The notes beneath the pieces were generated by a model. The model was not told the DNA's origin and searched no databases. It was given only the letters and a program-made list of their open reading frames with translations. From Bryum argenteum (Eukaryota; Streptophyta; Bryopsida; Bryales; Bryaceae), in assembly GCA_037043015.1 (NCBI GenBank), contig CM073321.1, forward strand, positions 6,654,001 through 6,718,000: DNA of 64,000 bases, read 5' to 3'. Shown here one piece after another: positions 46,970 to 58,402 of this stretch. Both the position numbers and the translations under genes were made by a program. The first letter of the stretch is position 1, and each line of letters starts with the position of its first letter.

Positions 46970-47650
46970 ATTAGCTCGAGTCGAGCTAAACGAGCTTGGG
47001 TACGTCAAGGGGAATAAGGGCCTATCAAAGTTTACGTGACTATTTAGCTCGACCCAAGCTAAATGGGCTTCAGGTGTCTGGCCTCCTGCAGGACTGGTTA
47101 GGGAGTTTACGTGCTCAAATAGCTCGAGTCGAGCTAAATGAGCCGACCTATAAACTTGCTCACTTGAAGATCCGGATAAAATATTGCAAGTCCTGAAACA
47201 TGGTGCAAAACCATTTAGCTCAACTTGAGCTAAATGGCCTTGACCTGAAACATTGTCCGAGACCATTTAGCTCGACTCGAGCTAAATGGGCATGCATTGC
47301 GCATTTTAACGCACCCATTTAGCTCGAGTCGAGCTTAATGGGCTTGACCTAAACCAAGGTCCGAGAACATTTAGCTCGAGTCCAGCTAAATGGGCTTCAC
47401 CATAAACAACGTCCGAGACCATTTAGCTCGACTCGAGCTAAATGGGCTTGTCCTGCGCATTTTTACGGGCCCATTTAGCTCGAGTTGAGCTAAATAGGCT
47501 TCAATATAAAGAACGTCCGAGACCATTTAGCTTGACTTGAGCTAAGTGGGCTTGACCATAAACTACGTCCGAGACCATTAAGCTCGACTCGGGCTAAATG
47601 GGCTTGACCTGAAACAAGGTCTGAGACCATTTAGCTCGACTCGAGCTAAA
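46970..47650. repeat. Palindrome array A (P1 repeats) upstream of gene D
   Basis: Twelve copies of the 21-bp palindrome. Starts: 46970, 47043, 47118, then 47214, 47266, 47318, 47370, 47422, 47474, 47526, 47578 and 47630. The last nine are spaced exactly 52 bp apart, with spacers of 31 bp that fall into two related types (one with CTTGACCTGAAACAAGGTCC, one with CTGCGCATTTTTACG). The palindrome contains TCGA and, depending on the central base, CTCGAG. It lies 5' of gene D; an acceptor-like CAG just before its ATG suggests the array is in a 5' UTR intron. It continues as GGGCTTGCTAAAT microrepeats to about 47700. Confidence 0.92.
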
Positions 47651-47829
47651 TGGGCTTGCTAAATGGGCTTGCTAAATGAGCTAGATGGGCTTGCTGGTCG
47701 GGAGGAGGCCACTCCCGCCCTGTACCCAGCCCGTCCGCCACCAATTCAGTGTTGCCCGGGCTAAGCCGACCTCCTTGGGCTGCCAAGGTTGCTCGTTTTC
47801 TTTTTTAATTTTTTTTTTATTTTTATTTT

Positions 47830-50100
47830 TTTTGTTGAGATAAAGCATGAAAGAAGGTGGTTTTAGCATTTAAATAAGCTAATTAGGACCCTACAAAATT
47901 TTTGGAACCATCAAAAAAAATTATGCGAAAGTCAGTGTTATTTTTTCCGAATTAGTTTAGAATGGTGGAAGCAACCAGAACTTTGAAAAATAGAGGGAAA
48001 TTAGTAAAGAGGAGAGGAAAAATAATTTCAAATCTTAATTAAGCTAATAAGTACCTTATAAACATGGTGGAGGAATAAAAACAATCATACGAGTGAGGGA
48101 CTCATATGGTAGATTTTGGTTGCGAGTATTCGAAATTATATGAACTTAGAAAAATAGGGAAAAAATAGATAGAGGTGAGGAGAATATGATTTTAACACTT
48201 GGACTCGCTAATAATGACCCTATAAAAATGATGGAATCATAAAAATAACCATAGGGGAATCGCATCCATATGTCATGATTTACATGCAACCACCAAAACT
48301 TTGAATAATAAGGGAATAGAGCATGAAAGGGGTGATGAGGTGGTTTTAACATTTGAAGTTGCTAATAAGGACCTTATGAATGTGATGGAAGTGCTAAAAA
48401 AGTCATAAGAGAATAGGATCTGTGTGCTTGAGTTGACGTGGGGATATTTGAATCGGCACGATTTGAAGCAAGGGGGTGAATGCAAATATACAAGTAAAAA
48501 AGGTGTGAAAGGGGTCTTTATGATTTTCCTAGGTGACTCACATAGTATAAAAAATATGATGAAAAACTTAGAGCCACGGGGGGAACGGAAGTATTTTTCC
48601 CGAATTACCTCAAGTTAATTAGACACGTTGAAATTGAGGGACGGTGTGTACATATATATAAGATAAAGCATGGAGGAAGGTGGTTTTACCATTTTGATAA
48701 GCTAATAAGGACCATATAAAAATGTTGCAACCATCAAAATAGTTCAAAAGAAATCAAAGCTATTTTTCCCGAAATACCTTAGAATGATAGAAGTGATGAG
48801 AACTTTGGAAAATAGAGGGAAAATATTTAAGAGAGAAGGGAAAATTATTTTTAATCTTGGATTAGCTAATAAGTACCTTATGAACATAATGGAGCAATAA
48901 AAAAAATCATACGAGTGACGGATCCATATGGTGGAGTTTGGTTGGGGTGGAAGCACACTAGGGTGGATCAAAAAGTACGTTACGCCCTCTAAGTCGTGTA
49001 AATTTGCTTCTTCAATGGCCTTTCATGGACCCCTCTACATCTTAAAGTACTAATTTTTTTTGGATTTAGGTAAAAAGAGTGATGGAGTGTGCAAATCACT
49101 TGACAAATTTTTTCAAAAATATTAGGAACATATTGTAATTTGCACTTCTTGCTTTTCAGAAAAGTACGTTACCGCAATCAAAAATGTTACAAAGTACTCC
49201 AATTTGATAATATTTGAGTTGCAAAGTACAAAAATAATTATATGGTTAGAGAGACCACCTTCTAAGATAACTAACATATGTTGTATCATTACTTTCCAAA
49301 AATTCATCCTTTCCTTACAATTTTTAGCGGTCAAAGGGCAAAATTTTTGTCATGATGTAATTTAGTCAAAAATTAAAAATTTTAGGTGGATTTATGTGCA
49401 TTCCACCATTTTCTTACAAACCCCACGAGGGGCATTTGTACCAACTCATTGTTTTTGGCACCAAAGGCTGCTTCCAAGAATCAAGATATAGTACTTAGCA
49501 TGTACTCTATGTACAATATTAAAAACTTTCGATGGAGATAATTGTCATTATTGCGACTTTTATCACTAGCCCACAACCGAGTCTACTAGTCCCCTTAATT
49601 CTCTTTAATTCACTATGATTTTTAACACTCAATGCTTCTTGTAAACCTTGTTTATTTGCAAATTAAGATTTCTAGTACCTAAAGTACCCAGCAAAATTGG
49701 GCATTGACTTTTGGTACTTCTTGAGTACAGGTACTTGTCCAAAAGTGATCCACCCTAGTATGCTTTTACCCGTTGCAAGTATTTAGGAACATCAGAACTT
49801 TGTAAAATAAGAAAATAGATAAAGGGGGTGAGGGGACAATTTTAACACTTGGACTAGCTTATTATGTCCCTATGGAAATGATGGTGAAATTTCAAAAATC
49901 GTGGTAATAGTGCATCTTTAAGTCATCATTTACTTGCAAGTACTTTGAATCAGCAAAACCTTGAATAATAAAGGGAAAATAGATATGAGGAGATGGAAAA
50001 TGATTTTAAAACTTGTAATGACTAAACATGACTTTATAATAATAATGGAAGCATAAAATTTATTGTGATAGAAAAGTGTCTACATGTCATGATTTAATTT
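47830..50100. repeat. Diverged AT-rich tandem repeats
   Basis: Recurring phrases GCTAATAAGGACCTTATGAA, ATGGTGGAATCATAAAAAT, AGGGAAAATAGATAAAGGG and CTTTGAAAAATAGAGGG appear in the same order at intervals of roughly 170-200 bp (about 47870, 48040, 48200, 48360, 48700, 48870, 49850, 50020). Interrupted by the MITE at 48945-49771. No coding potential. Confidence 0.7.
48945..49771. mobile_element. MITE-like element (827 bp) with 26-bp inverted ends
   Basis: Left end 48945-48970 and the reverse complement of the right end 49746-49771 differ at only 3 of 26 positions (shared core ACTAGGGTGGATCA; outer GGGT..AAGCA). It is flanked by GTTG on both sides (48941-48944 and 49772-49775). The pre-insertion sequence TTTGGTTGCAAGTATT matches the undisturbed neighbour repeat unit TTTGGTTGCGAGTATT (48115). 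Interior AT-rich, no transposase. The 4-bp (or 3-bp TTG) duplication does not fit an obvious superfamily. Confidence 0.82.
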
Positions 50101-50560
50101 GACTTTGGAGGATGGTGAGTAATATCACACATAGAATACTAAACCTGTAAACTGTATTTACTCACTGAATGTTAACAAGACCTAATTCTAAACCAATAAT
50201 ATTATACTCTAAATATCATATATGGAAATAATACACTTGAAAAAAGTAAGTAATAAACTTATAATTACTCAACTTATTCACTGTCTAAATACTCATGTAA
50301 TAGTATCTCACATAAATATGTTGAATATTATGTTCATAATATCCATTTGTAGAATACCACATTCAACATAATTGAATATCATACTTAATATACCAGACTA
50401 ATTAAGTAGAAACTAATCTTACAGAATCGCATTTAAATAAATTCAATATTTTGTTTACTATAACTGTTTTAATGTACGGAGTACTAATCTTTTAATATTA
50501 CACGTATTTTAGTAAATACAAATCTTACAATACTTCACATGACCTGTGGATTTTGATAAA
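50101..50560. repeat. AT-rich repeat shared with the window's right end
   Basis: Phrases such as AATACTAATCTTA, ATACCACA and AAATTGAATATTATACT recur at 50200-50530 and again at 63430-64000. No gene. Confidence 0.65.
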
Positions 50561-52084
50561 TTGAGCATAAACGCTAGGCATAAAGGCTTAGCAAATGTTA
50601 ATAGCGTCCACCATTTCACATGCTAATTCACAAAAATAAACCTAACAATTGTTAGGATTGAAATATGGAAGTAAAACAAATAGATTCACATAATTACTCT
50701 ATAATTCTACTCTCCATTTGATACTCTATTAAAGCTCTATGAAACTCTTCGAAGTTTCGCGTACTTAATTTAGAATAAAATAAAATTAAATTAGTCAAGA
50801 CTACATCAATCCAAGGTACACGACGAGAACAATTTGTTTTCCCTCTAAACATTTATTAAGTATAAGTTTCATGTAATTAAATATTTACATGTTTTTCTCC
50901 CTATACTCTATTTAAGGTAATCTTGTAAAGATTCAAATAACAAATGACGCTATTTCTTTAACAACTATAAGCTTCTTTTTCTCTTTGTGTAGTCGGATGA
51001 ATTGTGCTAAAAAATGTTTGCAACAATGGTAAAAGTGTTATTATTAAAGTTATCGATTTTTAAAATATCAAAAGTTAAGTTAGTTATGGTCTAGGGTTTA
51101 GAGTTTTTCATTACGGTTTTATGGCTTCATGTAAACTTGACTAATTTCTTTACTAATAATACATTAACTTGCCATACATTAACTCGCCACAAAAATTAGT
51201 TTTTCAAAATTCTTGGCTCAAATAAAAGCAATGTAAATGAATGCCTTGGTAAAAACCACCGTAAATTTTACAAAGAAAAAATAGTCGAAAACTAGAACCT
51301 TTGCATTAAATTTCATGCCTTATTTTCAAAACATCTTAGATCTAGTTAAGGTTTCTATCACTTTAACTAGGCTCTGATTATAGGCCATCCAAAAAAATTA
51401 AGTTGAAATCCAACGGTGGATGAAAGAGATATAGCTCCTGCAATATCATCCATTTGTGACTTTTTATGTTGACAAAATATCATTGCAAATCCAATAGCAA
51501 AATCATTATGATCAGAAAACTTTTTACTACAAAGTTGTTAAGAATCACCTTAAGATCATGACCATGAAAAAGTAAATCATGAAACACTGGTTTTAATTTC
51601 ACATAATTGGCTTGCAATGATAATACATGCCCCATGCTTGGAGTTCCAATAAAATAGAAGAATTGTCTTCACTAAAGTGCATTCTATTATTTCATACTTT
51701 ATTATAAATTTTACAATACAAACTAGACTTGATTTGGAGCATAACCCAAGTGATTTCATCCAAAATGGACCTCGGATAAAGAAGATATGGCTATTCAAAG
51801 TTCTTCCTTCCATCCAAAATGTCGTTTTTCGACATTTGCCGCATTTAGGGATTAACATTCTAGTGCCCAATATGTGATTATTTTGTTAATTTGAGTTTGG
51901 GTTATCCATTTTCCTCGCGAATCCGGTTTGTTTAATTACAATTATGTAATTTCTATTTTTAGAAAATTTCCGAATTTCTCGGTGACTTCAAATGATTTTT
52001 ACTCTCCCAAGATGTCCCCGTTCCTCCCGAAGTTCCCAACCACATCGCTTTTACTCAAAATTCTTTGATCGTTAGTGGCCTTTT
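50561..52084. other. AT-rich intergenic interval, no gene seen
   Basis: Only short ORFs without motifs (51577-51870 - is the longest). No repeat structure or RNA gene recognised. Confidence 0.5.
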
Positions 52085-52460
52085 TTGGCGCCCTTTCTCT
52101 GCCCAGTTGGTGCTCTTTTCTGGCGCCATTTTCCTTCCCGCTTCGTGTTACTAGCTCTTCTTTCTCATAGCACACTATCTCGCTCCTCCGCTCCTCTACT
52201 GCTCCGCTCCTTTGCTCCTCCGCTCCTCCGCACCTTCGCACATTTGCCCTTCGCCTCACCTCCGCACCTCCGCACCTTTGCCCTTCGTCTCACTATACTA
52301 CATTTTGCCTATACTCCGTTTCCCATTTGTACTTCCGGTTTAGTAAATTCTGATTAGGGTTTGGGACTCAACCTAGCTCTGGAGTTGATGCGCGTGTTGC
52401 TTTTGAGGATACCCAGGGCCTTCGTTGAAGTATTGCAGCTGTCGGGCACGGCGTGAGGGT
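52085..52460 (+). other. Pyrimidine-rich leader and candidate first exon of the plus-strand DUF7869-type gene
   Basis: A run of CTCCGCTCC and CTCCGCACC words (52170-52290) is followed by a possible non-coding exon ending at a GTGAGTTCG donor (about 52458). An acceptor CAG lies just before the coding ATG (about 53393). If used, array B would be inside the first intron. Inferred from splice-like sequence only. Confidence 0.35.
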
Positions 52461-52705
52461 GAGTTCGATCAATAACCTCAATTTCAATGTGTAACAAGAA
52501 TTTGTTGTTGATTGGTCATATGTTGCCTTCATCGTGCTGCATTCCTGATGGCAAAGTGGATTTTGTCGGAGTTGGTGTGCACGGAAATCGAGGCAAATAT
52601 TCTGTTTTACTTCTGCACAGTTCCCAAGAATCATTCTCCGAAATTACTGTGCACGAATATCGAGGCGGTTTCTTATTACCAATGCATGTAATATGGACAA
52701 CCCCA

Positions 52706-53294
52706 TTTAGCTCAAGTCGAGCTAAATGGGCATCTACATCCAAATGGTTCAAGTTCACAAATTCGTGTATTTGAATGATTTATAGGAAGACCATTTAGCT
52801 CGACTCGAGCTAAATGGTCATCCACGAAAATATAACTATTTGTGTATGTCTTGGGAGATAATTGTTGAAGGATCCTTTAGCTCGACTCGAGCTAAATAGT
52901 CTTCTTTTGACAAATGGTTTGAGGTAAGCGTGATGAACTGTTTTCTTGAACACCGTTAAGCTCGAGTTGAGCTAAATGGGCATCTTGATATTTGCTCACC
53001 AACGAACCCCGAAGCATTTTAAAAAGAAAGACCATTTAGCTCGAGTCGAGCTAAATGGTCATCCAGCTACAAATGAATCTGGGTTTGGTGATGAACAATT
53101 ACCTTGATGACCATTTAGCTTGAGTCGAGCTAAATGGTCATCGACATACCTGTTCATCACGCTCCCCTCGAAGCAAATGTATTTGGATGACCATTTAGCT
53201 CGACTCGAGCTAAATGGTCTTTCTTTTTGAAATGCTTTGGGGTTAGCGTGATGAACAAATATCTTGATGACCATTTAGCTCGACTCGAGCTAAA
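52706..53294. repeat. Palindrome array B (P1 repeats, spacers alternating in orientation)
   Basis: Eight copies of the same 21-bp palindrome start at 52706, 52794, 52876, 52956, 53035, 53114, 53194 and 53274 (steps 88, 82, 80, 79, 79, 80, 80). The last five spacers are one sequence in alternating orientation: forward at 52897-52955, 53056-53113 and 53215-53273 (GTGATGAAC... then TTGATGACC), reverse at 52977-53034 and 53135-53193 (GGTCATC... then GTTCATCACGCTC). Located just upstream of the DUF7869-type gene. Confidence 0.92.
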
Positions 53295-53400
53295 TGGTCA
53301 TACAATTTCCTTAATGGTCATACACATTTTTGATTCTAGGTATATTATTTTACCAGTGATTACTCATGATTGTGTGTTTATTCTTAGCATTCAGGTAATC

Positions 53401-56350
53401 ATGGAATTGAGTGTATGCGATGGCGACGGAGATTTTGAGCGTCTTTTTTCTGAGGTATTGAATTTACTAATTTTGCTTAATCTATTTTTGTCATGAGTTT
53501 ATCCATATGTAGTAATTCGTCTTTGTTTGTGGTCTTAGAGGACTTGGATGTCCCTTCCGAGCTTGTTCTTCCGGACCATTTAAAAGATTGCCCCGGATTG
53601 CCCAGAAGTAAATGGGTTACGAAATTTATGACACTTCTCAACGATAGAGGGGACGTTATAGGCAAAGGCATTTGTCAGACTCTGGGCGCTGAAAGAATGT
53701 TAGAGAGTAATGACGAGCCCGTTTGTGAAGATCAGGAAGTTGTGCAGATCGTAAAGTGCTTGAATTTTGACTTTGTACCTGCTGAGACCATATATGGAAC
53801 TAGGAGTTGGAAGCTTAGCCATGCTATCCATGAGGGTTGGTCACTACTTGATCCTTTAAAAGTTGATTAATTTAATGTCGCTGTTTATGCCCGCAATCAT
53901 CCAAAGAGAAATGAGGTGCGACCGTATGAGTTGGGACATCGGAACTCACGATTCTTAAGGACCAAGAGAGAAGAGGAGCTCCTGACGTTAGATTCAGTCA
54001 ACTTGGTTGCAAGCAAGATTTGCTGCAGCAAGAACTGTTGCCAACCTTTCTCTCGAGAGAAAATTATGGCTCTCCGAAAGCAAATGTACGAGGCGTCGGG
54101 TTTTAAATTTAAGTCACATTTCAAGATAGATGTTCATAATCGTTTTCATCAGGCACCAGACAACACGATGATGGTAACGACTGAAGGCAGCGACGTTTGC
54201 GCGCGTGCATGGCAACATATAAGTGGAGTTCCGATTTCAACATTCTAGAGGAGGAAGGCAGAAGCTGCAGCTGGACTACGTGCTCGCCACCATGGCAATG
54301 TCGGTCAAAAGAAACCACGATTGCATGTTAAGCAAGCTGTAGCTACTCTGAAGACATTCATTGACAATGCTGCTGATCATATGCCTCACAGGACGAAGAT
54401 GTTGACATCTGGTGAGAAGGTTGTGTCTCGGTCCTTGCCGTCGTCCTTCAGATGGAAGGATGCCATACCCGGGATTAATGACATCAATGAGAGGTTGGGC
54501 TTGAAGTCCATTTCTCAAAGCACACTTAGCAGAATTAGGAGGTCATAATTTTCTGAGTATTCAAAGAAGGCGCCGGGGGACAACTTTGCTCGTTGCTCAA
54601 CCTGTGACAGGATGGGGACAATGATCAAGTGAATGGCACCTGATTCATGTGAAGAGAATATGTGGATCAAGAAGCTAGAGGAGCATTTGCATCATCAAGA
54701 AAGGCACCATGAGTATTATTATACAAATTGTTCTCTTTCTATTCAGAGGCCGAGAGATGTACTTTGTATAATACATGACAAAATGGATCATGCAAAGACT
54801 GCGTGCCCTGTGTTTCTACATAAAACAAAGGCAAATGATGCTTTGATGAAGATTCCAATTGCTGTGACTGGCATGAATTGCGCACGGGCATAGCGATGTC
54901 TGGTATGCTCATAATGGGCTTGATATTTATCCAAGTGATTGCAATCACACTGTTGGATCAATATTAAAGCTTTAACGAGATCTAGAAGGTGCTCCAATCT
55001 TGTATTCGAAATCATTATTCGCAAATTCAGGGTCGCTACCTTTATTTGAAGCTGTATTGTTTGGAAAAGAATGGTGTTTAAACTCTCTTCTTCCTGAAAG
55101 TGAAGTTTCTGGGGTGGCGGAGCCTCTACCTCATGTCCCGCATGTGCAACTGGACAACGTAGCTTCTGACAACAAGAATAGATTTATGTTTTGCTTTTGG
55201 TCTCTTCTGGTACTGACACATGAGTGTGTTCCGTGAACTATATGTCAATTTTTTGTTAGTTGGACATACCCACGAAGATATTTACGCCCTCTTTGGACGT
55301 TGGAGCATGAATCTGAAAGAGAATGACTTTCTCACACTTCCTCAGTTGATGAAGTCATTTATGGACGTAGAGTCTTTGCCGGTTATTCCTCATTTGATAA
55401 AGGAAATACCTGACTTCAAGGGTTATATCAAATACTACATTGGTTCTAGAGATGAAATTCTAGTTGGGCATTTGGAGGGTCAACAATTCAAGTTTTACAA
55501 GCATGACAATGGATGGCCCATGATGTAGTACAAGATGTTATGCACAGACAATGAGTGGTTACCTTCTACTAATGGAGGTATAAAATAGTGGAAAGAGGAC
55601 GGAAGTACAGGCAAACAATTGTTACCTACAGGTGAGATGAAACCTTTGGCGCCCATTCCCATGAAGAACCGTGATGACATTGTAAAAGGCATTGGAGGGT
55701 TTATTAAGATGTGAGAGACTTCATGTGCGGAGGACATATCTGGAGAATTTCGTCGGCGTCATGAATTTGTTATTCGCTATTGGCGAGCTGTGAACATTGC
55801 GTTGGTTGAGCCTAAAGAAGTGTCTTCATTTTTGAATAACGGGTGTTGGCCTTTAACTCGAGTACCTGCGACACGAGAATTCTTAAATACTGGCGAATTG
55901 CGAGAGGAATATGGGCGTGATCCGCACTTTATCGGACGGTTGTGTGATAGACCAAGGGAGTCGTTTCGTGTTGGTCGAGATGTTTTTGCTGGATATTTTG
56001 TAGCTCTACGTCCAGCCGATGGGGATGCTCGTCCTTTCTGGATTTCTAGGGCTTTAATTGATTTCAATGTTGATCACAACTATCCAGGCTATATTCAAAT
56101 GCAATATTTTCAACCTGCTTAAAACAATAGTATTGTTCAGGAAACCTATGTTGGTTGAAATACGAAGAAGACTTTTAAATGGACAGTTGAAGACACTCAC
56201 ATTCCGGAATGGCTTCATGCTGATGCTATTTTTACGTCATGGAAATCAAGTGCATGACTTGGCTCTCGACGTCCAATTATTTTAATATCGAAGCGTCAAA
56301 TCGACATCATCAAACAAAGTATTGAGCGGTACGACGGTGGAGAGGAGTAG
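53401..56350 (+). pseudogene. DUF7869-type transposon-associated gene, plus-strand copy (decayed)
   Basis: Exon 1 is 53401-53454 (MELSVCDGDGDFERLFSE, donor GTATTG); coding resumes at 53541. Landmarks: LPDHLKDCPGLPRSKWVTKF; CCSKNCCQPFSREKI; KKPRLHVKQAVATLKTFIDN; LTSGEKVVSRSLPSSFRWKD; CSTCDRM; IIHDKMDHAKTACPVF; VQLDNVASDNKNRFMFCF; VNFLLVGHTHEDIYALFGRW; a C-terminal block PRESFRVGRDVFAGYFVALR; end QIDIIKQSIERYDGG. The D(x)M..K, Q.DN..ENKN-like and GHTHEDID motifs are those I associate with DUF7869, thought to be an RNase H-like transposase-associated fold. At least nine in-frame stops and one or more frameshifts (near 55220) inactivate it. Homologous throughout to 58403-61281. Confidence 0.72.
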
Positions 56351-56383
56351 CCTGACATCCCTAGTTTATTTGGGCATGCCAAT

Positions 56384-56404
56384 TTAGCTCTAGTCGAGTT
56401 AAAT
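56384..56404. repeat. Palindrome P1, diverged copy at the 3' side of the DUF7869-type gene
   Basis: TTTAGCTCTA, central G, TCGAGTTAAA. It is the rightmost clear P1 copy; a half-site TTTAGCTCGA occurs near 56720. Together with 42980 it brackets the zone in which P1 occurs. Confidence 0.75.
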
Positions 56405-57269
56405 GACCTCAGTGCAATTTGAGCAATCAATTTATTGTATCGTGACTTCTTGCCAATAGAATCATCTTAGAAATGCACGTAGAAGTCCTATCTCTTATCT
56501 ATGCTAGCGGTTGATATCCGTAGTTAAGTATTGGTACAATCGTTGTGCCTTAAAGGTCAATGATTCAAGTGTTTGTATTTTTTCGGCGTTAATTGTCGAT
56601 TCCCAGTTTAATTGAGTTTATCGTTTTATTGTGCTCTTTTTGCAAATTGATGTCGGAATGCATTTTGCGTTTGCTACTTTCATCATCTTTTGTATTCACT
56701 TTAGCTCTACAACACGCGCGTTTAGCTCGATACATATGTTGGAATTTAGGTCGATTGGTTTTTGAGAGTTTGAATATTAACATTATAACGAATTACGTGT
56801 TACAATGGGAATAGACCATTACAAGTAAAATTTCCAAGAATCTATGTCCATTTCATACAGAAATTTGGAATAGAGTATTGATTGGTCAAATCAACTCTAG
56901 GTAGGTTTAGCACGTAGCCTAGGAGAGTGTCAGGGAGCTATGATTGCTTGTTTCCTAGACTCTAACCGCCACAATCTGTTAAATGCTCGCCGCTCACGCA
57001 TGTACAGCGCACGTGCAACGCAGTCAATGACAACCAATGAGGTTTGGGTTTGTCGTACACATGAATTGTCTAACGATGGCGGAAAAGCAGGTAAACCAAG
57101 CACCACATAACAGTTGACAATGATTGAAGTACCACGGTCTGGAAAGTGTTGTAATGGCGCTCTCATTGTCTGAAATGTCAATCGATTCTTGAGGTCGACC
57201 ACTCAATGCAACCTGCAAACACAACCAACCACAACAATCGACAATTAATAACCACAAAGAAATTTTAAA
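56405..57269. other. Intergenic interval, no gene seen
   Basis: Short ORFs only. No recognised repeat or motif apart from the P1 half-site near 56720. Confidence 0.45.
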
Positions 57270-57780
57270 AAAAAAAACTAGACCGAGACCACTACTTGAA
57301 CAGGTCCTCCCACGCGGGGATCATTCCGGGTCTGCACAAGGGCTGTGACTACAAAACACTTCATGGCAACTTTTGTTACCGAAAGCCATAAGGACCGAAA
57401 CCAAACAATGTCAAAGACTCATTCAAAAAGCCTTAAAAGAAAAGAACTCATGAACCGAGACGGGATTGGTATCTCTTGAACAGTCCTCCGACGCAAGAAT
57501 CATCATGGTTCTGCACTGGTGCTGTGACTTTGAAGCACTTCAAAGCAACTTTCGGCACCGAAAGCCACAAGGACGGACACCAAAATTGCATAAAATTAAT
57601 CTCAATACATTTGCAAATAAATAAAATACGCGACCCACAAGGAGGAATTTGGTATGACTTGAACAGTCCCCCCCGCGGGGATCATCCCGGGTTTGCACAA
57701 GGGCTGTGACACCGAAGCACTTCATACTTCATAGCAACTTTCGGCACCGAAAGCCTCAAGGACGAACTCCAAAATTTAGG
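57270..57780. repeat. Tandem repeat of about 182 bp, three units
   Basis: Landmarks recur at about 57298, 57478 and 57662: GGGATCATCCCGGGTTTGCA (varied), GGGCTGTGAC, CACTTCA..GCAACTTTCGGCACCGAAAGCC, AAGGAC. The GCACCGAAAGCC part is best conserved. No coding feature supported. Confidence 0.75.
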
Positions 57781-58402
57781 CCATATTCGTTAAAATGAGA
57801 CAAGTTTAAGTCTAATATAAATTTTAGTAATTTTAGATCATTGCATTCGTTCATTAAATTGAGACACATTATTAAATTGAGACATATCATTAAAATGAGA
57901 CTTGCAATTCTATTTAAATAACACTTTCAATTTATTCATTAAATTGAGACAAGCAATTAAAACGAGACTCTATATTATGTACTTGCTCTATCTCCCATTG
58001 AATTTCTTCATTCCAATCAAAATTATCTAAGGCCATCATCTTCAAACCACACCTATAGCGTTCCTAAACATTAGTATGAAACATCTGACATTTTCTATTA
58101 TTCTAAAAAGGAAAAAAATTTATCAATAAACGACATTGGAACAAATAATGAAATGTGAATATGCTATAAATAGTAACAACCAATCCTTACACTTCTAGGT
58201 ACGTCGATGTGAATAATAATGAGAATATTCTCAAGCCATCAAAAAACATTTGTATATGCAAATTATAGACTATGCCAAATTCTATAACGACAACAACTAA
58301 CATATCTTTGAAGTAATCATTTATCTCTAACCAATGGAATCCATAGTCTAATCAATCCCTTCATCAACAAAAAAACAAACCACTATATACTTAAATGACA
58401 CA
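57781..58402. other. AT-rich interval, no gene seen
   Basis: Contains repeated ATTAAATTGAGACA words (57845-57960), probably a small satellite or MITE remnant. No gene. Confidence 0.45.

Noticed and set aside
46970..47650. CRISPR array (21-bp palindromic repeat, 31-bp spacer, constant period)
   Set aside because: Geometry is CRISPR-like, but the spacers are similar to one another, the repeat also occurs singly in introns, the DNA is eukaryotic and no cas genes are seen.
57270..57780. Tandem tRNA or rRNA-like genes
   Set aside because: The GC-rich phrases recur every 182 bp but have no cloverleaf or A/B boxes.
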